Shown here: in pieces, positions 11,173 to 20,797 of the stretch
Numbering within the stretch: position 1 is the stretch's first letter
Layout of the letters: every line of letters starts with the position of its first letter
Assembly (NCBI GenBank): GCA_027919835.1
Contig: JANVFP010000048.1
Span: 236,473-300,472, forward strand
Source of the DNA: Lentinula raphanica
Lineage: Eukaryota; Basidiomycota; Agaricomycetes; Agaricales; Omphalotaceae
Length of the DNA stretch: 64,000 nt
Reading direction: 5' to 3'
Program-made: the position numbers and the translations under genes
Notes under the pieces: model-generated
What the model was told of the DNA's origin: nothing
The model's database searches: none
The model's input: only the letters and a program-made list of their open reading frames with translations

Positions 11173-11568
11173 TAGCAAAGCATGAGTTTTGAGATTGAGA
11201 TCTCGATACCGTTTCTTTTGGCTTCTTATAGCTTCTCCATGCTCGGACCGCTAATCACAGATCCAGAAATCAGAGATAGAGTATATGATGTATGAAATGT
11301 GCGCACATTCATTGGCTTCGGCAAAATAAATTCGGACATAACGGTTATTGCAGAAAAAGATCCGTTGACAAGATCATCACATGTACGTATACGAGAAACT
11401 ATGCAGCTGGGTGTGGGAGCTTTTGTTACGGATTGGGCAATCGGCCCATAATCTCACGCCCTTGTGGGAGATTTTGTTACGGATTGGGTAATTGGCCCAT
11501 TCTCCCACGTACACGCGGGAATAATCAGCTCAGGTTGCCGCCTTTTCCGGCAATCTCGAGTCGACCAA
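11173..11568. other. Intergenic stretch with a hairpin-motif pair
   Basis: This lies between the divergently placed DOT1-like and WOPR genes. It holds the repeat pair described at 11,413-11,507. I see no other gene or RNA here. It could serve as a bidirectional promoter. Confidence 0.4.
11413..11507 (+). repeat. Second tandem pair of TTACG...GGCCCA hairpin motifs
   Basis: Cores start at 11,426 and 11,477 (51 bp apart) and read TTACGGATTGGGYAATYGGCCCA, matching the pair at 2021/2074 in 18-20 of 23 positions. The second copy is bracketed by GTGGGAGA and TCTCCCAC, a perfect 8-bp inverted repeat, so each unit could form a hairpin of about 45 nt. It lies upstream of the WOPR gene start at 11,569. 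Confidence 0.6.
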
Positions 11569-12360
11569 ATGTCAACGTCAACCTCCATCAGCCCTCCTTC
11601 AACTTCGCATCAGCCTCATCCAACGACACTAAACGATCCACCATGGGTTGGGTGGATAGAAACAACCGGAGATGCGCTTCCTATCCTCGAGGCAGCTCGT
11701 TGTGGCTTGATTCCACGCGTAACCAGATGTCTCCTCGATTCCGAACGAAAAATGATTACTTCTGGCTCAGTCTTCATTTTTGACGAGGATGAATTCGGAA
11801 TCAAACGTCGGACGTTGGAGCCCGAGCCGGATTTCAGGCAATTTCTTGCTGTATCGAGAGACCAATAAACGTGGGCCAGGGCATAAAGGCAGCGGCAGCG
11901 GTAGCTCGCGGTCTCAGGAAGATGCGGAAACGGATGCAGGAAACACCGGACTCTTGAAAAGGTACGTCTGGCTATGATTGTTGTGTCCTCTAACCATATC
12001 TGATATCGGTTATCTAGATGTTTTCCTTGACCATTGGAGGAGTAGCCCGACATCTGATATCCTACTATCACATCGAGGATGTCGAGAACGGTCATCTACG
12101 TTCTCCGTCTTCCCTACCAAGTTGGTCCAGACGGTGTCCCTCGATATCGTGGGGAAGCAGACGAACTTGAACCAACTACGACGTCGATCCTCACCGCCCC
12201 ACTATCAACGGGCCCACTCTTGACTGACAGGCATCGAAGCCAACGTTCTCAGTCTACCTTATCCGCACCACCTGTCTGCCGCTCCTTCTACCCTCAACTT
12301 CTGAAAAATATCCTTCGAATCTCCAAGCAGCCACACCCTTGTCGTTTATCTCATCGTTGA
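11569..12360 (+). pseudogene. Gti1/Pac2 (WOPR) transcription factor, frameshifted
   Basis: The first WOPR half is clear: WVGWIETTGDALPILEAARC, GLIPRVTRCLLDSERKMI and SGSVFIFDEDEFGIKR. The next motif, WSPSRISGNFLLYRE, follows within a few bases but one base out of frame, and the usual WTDG residues are missing, so there is a small deletion at about 11,805. An intron (about 11,961-12,018) leads to the second half, LTIGGVARHLISYYHIEDV then ENGHLRSPSSLP. WOPR proteins are DNA-binding morphology and mating regulators (Gti1, Pac2, Wor1, Ryp1). Low-complexity sequence to about 12,360 may be the C-terminal tail. The frameshift inside the DNA-binding domain should inactivate it, unless it is a sequencing error. 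Confidence 0.75.
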
Positions 12361-12378
12361 ACGCCTTGCCAGGACGCT

Positions 12379-13480
12379 ATGACACGTTTTGGTGACTTCG
12401 CTCCTCTATGCAGAAACACACCCTCGTATACCTGGTGTAATCTCTTCTATCGACAACTTTCCGATGATTCCTCTCTGAAGAGTATCTTGACTGGTCTATC
12501 CGCCGATGCGAATTCTGCACCAGTAGGAATCAACCCTGTTTGTGGTATCGCCAAATCCGGGACCATGATAAACGGACCACATCAGGGATCAGGAAAGAGC
12601 TTGGGAAACATCGCAAAGATAGTCGTCTGTGCTGTGAGCATGCTCGTGATTCTGGGGCTGATCGTTGGGTCTCAAAAGAGAAAAGCTGCTGTGGGTGAGT
12701 GAAGAACTTGGTCGAACCTCAATATACCGTCCTTTCTCATGTAAATTTCAACAGGTCGTGTTGAACTTCGCAATCTGCTAGTGATCTACTTCCTCACATT
12801 ACCATTCCAACTCTTGACCACCGGCGCGGTACTCGAGCAAGGTTCAACAGCACTCGTTGCGTTAACTGCCATACACGCAGGACTCGTCGCAGCTTTCTTT
12901 TGGGCTCTGATCATGAATGCCCTCATTGCAACCCAGAAAATTGAAGATGGAACACCGGCTGCATTGGTCGTGCGTGTGCTTTTCAGTTCCTTAGCGACGA
13001 TACAATTTACACAGTTTTGCGTAGCCTTATTTCCTGTTCTGCGCAGCCTTTTTTGCGAGGACGACGTACATCGCATTTGATGTCGCACTGGGTATCACCA
13101 CAGCATTGGGCCCCTCCAACGATCCGAGTGAATTACGAAGTATTCCATTATTTGTCTTGACAAGCGTTTGGCCAGCAGCGTGGGCATCTATGAATCTCTT
13201 TCACTTGTCCTTTTGGCGTTGACTTGGCCGTTACCAGGGCTTCCGTACTTTATTTTGCGATCATGGCCTATATCGTTCTGGCTGTGCTCAACGAGACACG
13301 GCCGATGTGGTATTACATTCTGTCTGCAGGCCTGTTTGTGCTCAGTCAACTTGCTTGGTTCCTTCTCGGGAAGGTTATCTGTGAGGTGAGTAGATTTCAT
13401 GTCGCTGCTTTCAGTCCGCGCACTCGGTTGGTCCGAGGATCTCTAGTTACACGTGTTGTTTCATTGAGCTCACGTTGATC
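12379..13480 (+). CDS. Chitin synthase export chaperone (Chs7-like), C-terminus lost
   Basis: The protein starts MTRFGDFAPLCRNTPSYTW and is a multi-pass ER membrane protein. Segments include LGNIAKIVVCAVSMLVILGL, VELRNLLVIYFLTLPFQLLT, GSTALVALTAIHAGLVAAFF, YIAFDVALGI, SIPLFVLTSVWPAA, IMAYIVLAVLNETRPMWYYI and LSAGLFVLSQLAWFLLGKVI. Exons 12,379-12,694, 12,755-12,973, 13,047-13,179 and 13,238-13,385 keep phase. Chs7 helps chitin synthase III leave the ER. After VICE a donor is present, but the family's last exon (GSFIAT...TEESW region) is not found before the next gene, and several residues are missing between exons 2 and 3. It is therefore either a truncated gene or one just starting to decay, like its neighbours. 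Confidence 0.75.
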
Positions 13481-13653
13481 AATGGAGACATCGATATGGT
13501 GTCTGATTGCCTACCGTCTGCTAATGCATGATTCAGACTCTTATCCTGACTATTCGATTTTCCCTTTCATAGGGATCAACGACACAAGTCCCTGTTATAA
13601 TTAACTGTACTCTGTAAGCTTTCCACTAATTTTGACCGTAACCCGTATCTCAT

Positions 13654-15549
13654 TTGCTGCAGAGGAATCTCATGCTGTACGACAAAACACCCCAATATCC
13701 TCATTTCGCTCATCTACCATTCCCAAAGGAACCTTTCAAGGCTATCTATGTTTGCCAACGAATTTTGACGACTCTATTTCTTGTTCCTTTTTGGATACTC
13801 GCCAACCTACCTCGCTCGCGACGTCCACGCAAATCCTGGTCCTTGCGACAGGTCATCTTTGTCAACTTCACCCGCCGCATATATCGTGTAACAGAAGTTG
13901 CTGGAGTCACTTGGGGCACTAGAAATCCGGAAGAGGAACCAGGACCAAGGGAACTCAAAGAGACGATGTTCGAATGGGCACCTCCCTTGAAGGAATCTCT
14001 CAGGAAGGGCATCGTGGTGGATAGATCCGGAAGAGTACCCTTCAAGCGCGTAGGATGTTTTGTGTGGCGAAAAGAACCTCCAAATAGTGAAGATCTCCTT
14101 TGTCATAAGTCAATCCAGTCTGATAAACTGCCAGATAACCAGACACCAGTTGTCGGGATATTCTTTCACGGTGGAGGATACTCTCAACTCTCCGCTCATG
14201 AAAAGTCCAGAACCTCGCATATTCCACGCCGGTTGATGAAGGACGGCTTGTTTACAGAAATCTATGCAGTTGAATATCGCCTGCTTCAGCACGCGCCTCT
14301 ACCTGCAGTGATTATGGATGCCGCAGCAGTTTTTTCGCACGTCGTTAATAAGTACTATGGACCAGATTTTACCTTGTGCGCATGTCATATTTTACTCATT
14401 TTGTTCGCTGTATAACTTATTGTTGGCCTTAGGTCAGTGGAACAACCTGGCAAAAAGCAATGCAAGATCATCCTACTCGGTGATTCCTCAGGAGGAAACC
14501 TGGCTCTTGCTTTAGCTCGATGGGTTCGAGACGAGCAACTATTACCATCCCCAGACGGCTTACTACTTTTCTCTGTAAGTCATCTCTGTAAGTCATCATC
14601 TCATTCGCCCGTTTCCTATAAAGATTCATGGTCTTCCAGCCGTCTTGCGACACCTCACATGCCTTCCCGTCGAGTGACTCGTTCTATGTCCCGCAGCCCC
14701 ATGAAGATACGGACTATCTCACAGATACTCCTGAGCCGAGAGCGTTGATGCAGAGGACTTTCCTTGGTTTCAAATACCGTCCAGGAGGAACTGGCTGGGG
14801 GCAATGGAAGCGCGGAGGAACAGGGATGGGTAAGTAATGTTTTTGTGTTACTGTGTCTTTCACGCATATGAACAAATACTTCCAGTGGTGACCAGATGGA
14901 GCGGCATTTTCTACATGGCAGTGGTTCCGGAACGAACAGTCTGGCTTTATCTATGGCAAGTGCCGCCAGTGCGAGTACTATTAAGCTCGTGCAGGGTCTC
15001 AAGAATGCTGCCACAAGATCGACCAACACCCGTGGCGATAGTCCCGGGCCATCTCCCGATATCGAATCAACACCACGCGGCCTACCGCCAACGTCTGCAT
15101 CTCTTGCCACCGATCCCATTCTAGCAGAACAGGGCGAAGCTTCCGGTACGCAGACTAAATCTGATTCCCAGAAGGACGAAACCGTAGAAGGAAAGCAAAC
15201 ACGGGAACGAAGTGAGATCGAAGAGGAAACGCAAGCTCTGATGGACATTATTCACTCCGAGTATGTCAGTCCTGCAAGTCCGCGTGTCTTGCGACGTTGG
15301 GGCCACATAGTTGACCTTTACGATGGCTCGAGACTTGGTGATCCACTATCGAAACCGAAAATGGAACTACCCAACAAGATGCGCGTGCGGTTAACACCCA
15401 ATATCGCCTGTGACCAGTTCGATTGGGGCAATGATGCGCAAGGTGATGATGCTCACTTGACATCGCCGCCCAAGAATGAATCTTCAGAACGGGAAGAAAG
15501 GTTACCAGAGGTCAAAGAAACTTCTCATTCGGTTTCTACTCAGCAATGA
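13654..15549 (+). CDS. Alpha/beta-hydrolase (esterase/lipase type), possibly damaged
   Basis: It starts MLYDKTPQ after an acceptor-like site at 13,664, so an upstream exon is possible; a start at MLQRN, 13,654, is the alternative. The oxyanion-hole motif HGGGY (about 14,168) is followed by IPRRLMKDGLFTEIYAVEYR. An intron after FTL leads to the nucleophile elbow GDSSGG (about 14,480) and LALALARWVRDE. Another intron leads to PSCDTSHAFPSSDSFYVPQP and DTPEPRALMQRTFLGF. A low-complexity insert precedes HSEYVSPASPRVLRRWG. Members are membrane-linked esterases of the HSL-like fold. The junction after GTGMG at about 14,830 does not keep frame, and the expected acid/His end of the triad is not visible. 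The stop TGA overlaps the ATG of the next remnant. Confidence 0.65.
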
Positions 15550-16292
15550 CCGCAGCACAAACTCGTATAGCTGAGACGCTCGAAATCTTTTACGGATCCG
15601 CAGATCGAACGTCTGCAGGTGCAATGCCGGGCCATGCGTATAAGAGATCTGTGGATGATCTGGATGGAGGGTTTGGTCGTGAATTAGTGCGTTTTTCATT
15701 CTTCTATCAATCCTTCAATTATTCCCTATTGACATGTTCTTGTCCAGGACCTACCTTATCGTACGGCGATATCGGAACCCCTAGGAAAGATGTGTGCGTA
15801 TTTCCCAACTGTGAACGAACATATTGCCAAACGGAACAAGAAGGTGCGAACTTCTTTTCAATCATAATGTAGGCTCATGTCTCCTATTCTTTATTGGTCC
15901 AGCTCCTACCTCATGCATGTTGTTAAAAACCTCAGGCTCAATAAGAACACGACGATGCTAAAGAAGTCTTCGATATGTTGAATGACCAACTCATCGCTAA
16001 GCTTCCACAGCTTCTTGATTTACGTGTCCCGTACTTTTATCCAAGCTTTGAAGCGATGATTCGTATGCAATCTAAATTTGCGGAAGAGGGGTTCTGGTTT
16101 TCGTTGAGGTATTGACGACGTCTTCCAGATACTTCGACGACAGTGTCAGAGATGATTATGCGGCTGGACAGCTGGATGCTCAGGTGGGTTACCTCTATAC
16201 TTCCTACACTCTCGACATGACCTGAATGATATTTCTACTCAGGTCGAAGGTGTTCTTCAGGAGATGCGTGAACTCTCGATATGCGGTGCTTG
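15546..16292 (+). pseudogene. BAR-domain protein (Hob3/Rvs161-like), deleted and stopped
   Basis: Recognisable BAR segments in order: TRIAETLEIFYGSADRTS, HAYKRSVDDLDGGFGREL, an intron, DLPYRTAISEPLGKMCAYFP, TVNEHIAKRNKK, then EHDDAKEVFDMLNDQLI, AKLPQLLDLRVPYFYPSFEA, MIRMQSKFAEEG, YFDDSVRDDYAAGQLDAQ and, after an intron, VEGVLQEMRELSICGA. Hob3/Rvs161 proteins curve membranes and act in endocytosis and actin patches. The N-terminal part is missing, as is the exon expected after KRNKK (LLDYDA...LPRA in relatives). A TAA interrupts AQ*EHDD near 15,944, and the GYxxLxxVQ segment is corrupted near 16,105. It is clearly a pseudogene with strongly conserved residual exons. Confidence 0.8.
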
Positions 16293-16404
16293 AAGATGGG
16301 GAATATGCTATTGTATACATAGAGGTTACTGTACTTTTTACCTGGGTAGAGAGGACATTGGAAACTGAAGCTTTGTATGGTCTACGTATGTAACCCAGGA
16401 CCCC

Positions 16405-17463
16405 CTACACAAAATGGCTCGTCTCTTGAAACCAAACCGACCTTTGCCATTCCAAGATAATCGGCACAAAGTCGAATAATTCAAAATCTGGCCAGTTGCA
16501 ATCTGTGACGCCGCTGGTACGGACGAGGATGTCTAGCGGTGGGCTGCCTCGTTTCACGGACATCAGGTGAGAGTTCAGGGTGTCCTCTGTGATATCTTCG
16601 ATTGCATCGTCTCTAAGCCAAGTTTGAATCAGAGTCAACGGGGTAAACTTAAGTGAACTCACGCGCTAAAATAGTCTACATCCTTCATTAACGCTCCTCT
16701 TATACAATCCTCGACCGCCGTAGTCATCTCGTCTCGCGAGGAATATGGCATACACACACTTAGGATTGAACTAATTGCAATGTCGAGTGACGTTGGGACG
16801 AGAAATCTGCGTTAGGCTAACCGATTGTTCTCCTTCGTCAGATCTTCCGCTCTACGGAACGCTGCTTGTACAGACTCGGGAAACAAACTAATCCTGCCTA
16901 TTACATTCAACTTGACACCGTATTCTTGTAGGAGATCACTGCAGGACGAAAGCACCAAGGTCAGCACGCGAAGTATTCATTGTGTGTTCATATGAACAAG
17001 ATCGAGAACCCACCCATGAGAGCATAGCTCCAACAGTTCACTCTCAGCCAGCTGCATAAGCGCCTCTACCTCTTGCTTAGGCCTCTTGAAGTTATCTATC
17101 GCGAACGCGTACACAGACACGCAATGTATGTTCAAGCGAAGACATATTTCCAAGACCTAGTGCAACACCTCGTTACCTCGATATTCAAGGAAAATGCGAA
17201 AGAAGAACGATGCGACACACCCTTCTCAAAGCTAGATACCCATCCCCATGTCCTTCCTGCACCAATTTTCCTTTGCCTCTCGCGTATCTCCAGTTTCCAT
17301 CCATAACGAAACCAACATGCTGAGGAATGGGTCCGGATGCCAATATTTGAAGAAGTGAGCGTTGAGCGAGTCCGGTTAGGCGGAGTTTGGCTAGGATCCA
17401 ATGAAAGATCTGAAGGAGAGAGGTAAGAAGGACCTGGACAAGTAAAGATGGGGTAGTCATCAA
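16405..17463 (-). pseudogene. cis-Prenyltransferase (Rer2/DHDDS-like), active-site segment deleted
   Basis: Minus strand from 17,463: GPIPQHVGFVMDGNWRYARG (catalytic Asp in MDGN, with W where R is usual), EGHGDGYLALRR, then [98 protein letters not shown] and LDILVRTSGVT. Introns between blocks keep phase. These enzymes make dolichol precursors by chain elongation of farnesyl diphosphate at the ER. After SGVT the sequence jumps to DCNWPDFELFDFVPIILEWQ: the conserved RLSDFLLWQ region and about 20 residues are gone in an in-frame deletion. That segment carries conserved substrate-binding residues, so the product should be inactive even though the frame stays open. Confidence 0.8.
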
Positions 17464-17509
17464 GAGAGAATGTGATTGAGCACCTCCTGTAACGTTGAGC
17501 GTTCAACGC

Positions 17510-18960
17510 GGCACGGTCTTTTCTCTTTTTCGCTCGTTTATGTCGAATCTTCTTTTTACGTCCTCTAGCCTCTGTCGCACCGTTCTCTGCGCCTTCGGCC
17601 TCATCGACCTCTCCTCCACTGTCTTTGCAATCTTAGGGGTTCAGGTTGTCGAGCAGAAACGGCAGACACTTCTGCAGATGATTCACTGTGGTTCGAGGCT
17701 GGAAGTGATGGAGATGCGTTCGGTGGTTCAGACAAAGATGTGTCTACTCAGGGAGTGGTGGGCCCTTTGTAGCAATATCGACAGGATCACCCTCTATCTT
17801 GTGTACCCTGATGTCACATCGAGGATTGGGATCGAACACATTGGAAAGAGGGTCGCAAGCGTCCAAAGCTTGACTGGATGCTCGCTCGATCAATTCTTTC
17901 TGTTCTCGTTCCCTCTGCTCGCGAAGGTTCTGCCGCCTAGTCACCTCGCCAAAAGCAACAAACGGGAAGCCCTTTGGCCTCATGGCGTAGAGACTTTCGG
18001 TTTCCTCTACGATGCCGACGTAAACTGAGTCTGAGTTTGGGGGTAAGGAGTTGGGCGCATTTGCATCGGAAAGGGAAGGATGGAAGTCCGATAGCAGAGG
18101 TGGTGGTTGCAAGAGGACAAACGTATGGAAGGTGGGGTTATTGTGCAGTGGAGCTTGAGGAGCAGGGCGTTTTAACACGTCAAATGTAGCAACACTGGTC
18201 AAAAAAAATTGAGAACGAAGAACATCTGAAAATGAGCTTGCAAGTTTAAACTTACATTGGGTTGGAAAACGTCCTGACCCAGAGTAACGAATCTGTTTCG
18301 CCGGTCTTGCCAAGTGAGCTATGAGCACGAAACGCGAGTAATTCTCCGCATGGCAGACTTTGGATGTATGGATCGTCTTTCGTGCGGCTGTAAGAAGACT
18401 GCAGCAGTGTGTCTTGATTATTTGGTCTGTACGTGGAGAAGGAGGGGTTCTTGACGGGAGGAGTTTGCAGACGAGCACCGTTAGAAGTTCGCGGGGGTCA
18501 GGCATGAATAGAGATGTTATAATCTGATGCAATCGAGTTGAGGACTAACACATTCCAATCAAAGTCTGATACACACCTGTGCGTCCGATGTAAACTTCAG
18601 TCGGTGCCGGTTTCCAACTCAACCATGAGCATGCTGGTCTCCTTCCTCCCGACGAAAAGCCTGGAGTGACCGTCTGGATCTGAGAATGAAAATGGGGACA
18701 TGTCGACTAATTCTGGCATGGTAAAAGGAAAGCGACGGAGAGGAGGAGTTTGCGTGGAAGTTGGATCAGATGGGATGATATATATAGTTCCAGACTGCGG
18801 TTCAATGATATAGATTTCGTCCTGGAGAGGTAGCCCGTCTTCGTCTATTGTGTATTCATTGTTCTGCTGGTTATGGACCGTCCGGACGAGAGGAGCTAAT
18901 GTAGAAGGATATAGGTGTGATGGCGGCAAGAGGAGAAGACACGTTCTTTGTTGATGCGTC
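17510..18960 (-). pseudogene. IRE1 kinase/RNase: lumenal domain and linker only
   Basis: Minus strand: LAPLVRTVHN, LQDEIYIIEPQSGTIYIIP, FTMPELVDMSPFSFSDPDG and ETSMLMVELETG match the lumenal stress sensor of IRE1. A degraded junction leads to NPSFSTYRPNNQDTLLQSSY, DDPYIQSLPCGELLAF and LLWVRTFSNPM, an intron, VATFDVLKRPAPQ, TFVLLQPPPLLSDF, DSVYVGIVEETESLYAM and FPFVAFGE. A Lys/Arg-rich linker end (RGRKKKIRHKRAKKRKK, near 17,550) follows. IRE1 is the ER transmembrane unfolded-protein sensor with cytosolic kinase and endoribonuclease domains. Those domains would come next but are absent; the cis-prenyltransferase remnant begins about 50 bp further on. Signal peptide and start are not recognisable, and stops and frame changes are present. 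Confidence 0.8.
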
Positions 18961-18996
18961 GTTTGGTAACAATTATTGACGCTTCTGGCGCTGCTA

Positions 18997-19056
18997 GTGC
19001 AAGATCTATATGTGTAAACCCTGGTCGTGCAAGATCGGTATGTGTAAACCCTCACC
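18997..19056. repeat. 30-bp direct repeat, two copies
   Basis: GTGCAAGATC...TGTGTAAACCCT occurs at 18,997 and 19,027 with three or four differences. It lies upstream of the IRE1 remnant, near the left edge of the Ulp1/RecQ module. Confidence 0.6.
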
Positions 19057-19192
19057 ACAACAAATAATCACTGTGCAACCCTCTCAAGTGCTCCTACATG
19101 TTCTGGTTATCGAGGGCGTAGGAATCCAATAGCGAGAGACCTAAAAGTGGGGGCATGGAGGATGAGTCTAAGAAATATTTCCAGCGCCCAAG

Positions 19193-19321
19193 CAATACAA
19201 ACAACACCATACAAATCGTCCGAAATTGTGGACGTTTGGTATGGTCTTGTTTACCCCTGCACATGACCTGCTCCAGTGGCTGTGTACTCAACGCATTTTT
19301 TTGACTTTGGGACACAGCCAC
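19193..19321 (+). repeat. Twin-hairpin sequence, left copy
   Basis: Hairpin 1 (19,193-19,252) pairs ACAAACAACACCATAC with GTATGGTCTTGTTT around ATCGTCCGAAATTGTGGACG. Hairpin 2 pairs GTGGCTGTGT (19,276) with ACACAGCCAC (ending 19,321) around a T-rich loop. The same two hairpins, in the same order and orientation, occur at 28,571-28,692. Hairpin 2 ends 17 bp before the Ulp1 gene start. The pair may mark the ends of a mobile element, or be two copies of a small structured repeat. Confidence 0.6.
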
Positions 19322-19338
19322 CATATTCATACTTTTTC

Positions 19339-20543
19339 ATGGACTTCGATTATGATTCCGATGAATCAGAATGCTTGACCAATTTATGGAATTCAGATGA
19401 GGAAGAATCTGAATATCAAGTGCCTCTTGATCAACCATCAATCTCCAATGAAACAGATCAGAAGTAAGCCCTTTTTTTTCACTCTTTCATTGCTTACATT
19501 GTCAACAGTCCACAAGAGCATAAGCCTGTTGCAGACTCTCAGGTCAGTGATTTCATCTGTTACCAGCAGCAATTACACCAATGTAGAATCAGGTGGCATT
19601 TGAAGAGGGCTCAGCTCAACAACCTATCACCATTGATCATAGTAAATCTCTTGAATTTCCATCCATTATCCTTAGCTCACTTTTCTCAGGTGAAGCAGAA
19701 GAAATCACACCTCTAACCCTTCCTGTCAACTTGAAAATAGCTGTTCAGACCATTCTAAAGAATACTCATCTCAAAGTCACCATTGGCAATATTGATATCA
19801 AGCATCATCACATCCAAAAACTGTCTCCTGGGAGGTGGCTTGGTGACAGTGTCATTGATGCCTACCTGCTTTTGGTCACTGATTCCTTGGTCAACAACAC
19901 TATAATCCTTCCTTCCCTCATTTACCAATACATCCAACAAATGAATTCTTCTCCACATAGTGTTGACAATGCATACAAGGCCACTCAAAATGTGAGTGTG
20001 TTAAACTACTGAGAATACTATCATTCTGAAAATACAAGTTTGCTCCAAACCTATTCGATGTCCAATGGGTTTTGATGCCCATCAACATCTCCAATCAGCA
20101 CTGGGTTGCTGTGGCTATCAATATGCTAGATCATACCCTGATAATCTATGACAGTGCTCAAAAACTATTCAGCAAGCACTACAAGACTATCCTAAAGGTG
20201 TGTTTGCCTTCAACTTTTTATTAATGCATTTTATTCAGATTAATACAGAAGATCAATTTATGGCTTCAACATCAAGCAGAAAAACAAGAGAAAAGTTGTT
20301 GTCTGCTCAAACTCATCCAGCCTCCCAAAAAGGTATCTTCACAATATCAGTTTCTTCTTTGTGCTAATCCATTAGCAGGTTCCTCAACAAACAAATACCT
20401 ATGACTGTGGTCTGTTTGTGATATACTTTATCAAGTCTCATTATTTTGGACACACAGACTTTTCTTTTGGTCAAAGTGATATGCAGTATTTACGACTGAA
20501 AACTTGCTGGGAGATTGCAAATAAAACTTTATATAATTCTTGA
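19339..20543 (+). CDS. Ulp1/SENP-like C48 cysteine protease
   Basis: Six exons (19,339-19,463; 19,509-19,542; 19,587-19,991; 20,039-20,197; 20,249-20,332; 20,379-20,543) join without break to 323 residues. The start is the first ATG after the hairpin and opens an acidic N-terminus (MDFDYDSDESEC). The protease core shows GRWLGDSVIDAYLLLV, then QHWVAVAIN (catalytic His about 209), LIIYDS (Asp about 226), PQQTN (oxyanion Gln) and YDCGLFVIYFIK (catalytic Cys about 279): the complete His-Asp-Gln-Cys set. Ulp1-type enzymes process or remove SUMO, and many fungal copies sit in transposons. This one is followed at once by the RecQ-type gene on the same strand. Intact and probably active. Confidence 0.85.
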
Positions 20544-20552
20544 TGATGTCAT
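20542..20552 (+). promoter_or_regulatory. ATGATGTCAT-type site upstream of the RecQ gene
   Basis: GATGATGTCATG directly follows the Ulp1 stop codon. The same word, in either orientation, occurs upstream of four genes between 30.1 and 36.0 kb. It resembles bZIP (CRE-like) half sites. Function is inferred only from this recurrence. Confidence 0.3.
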
Positions 20553-20797
20553 GTATTTGGTAGACTTTGGGACTTAATATTTTTCTTCCTCTACAACCAT
20601 CATGTGCGATACCTTACTACTATTGTAATCTGAATCTTGATTATTTTCCAGGCCCTGCACTTATACTGAGTGTGTCTATCGCACACAAGTTTCCAATACC
20701 AACCAGAAACCACATCATAAAAAATATCATTCTAGTTCTCACAAGATTCTCTTTGCTGGCAAGTCAAAAAAACCATTCTTGATATGGCAAGCATTAA

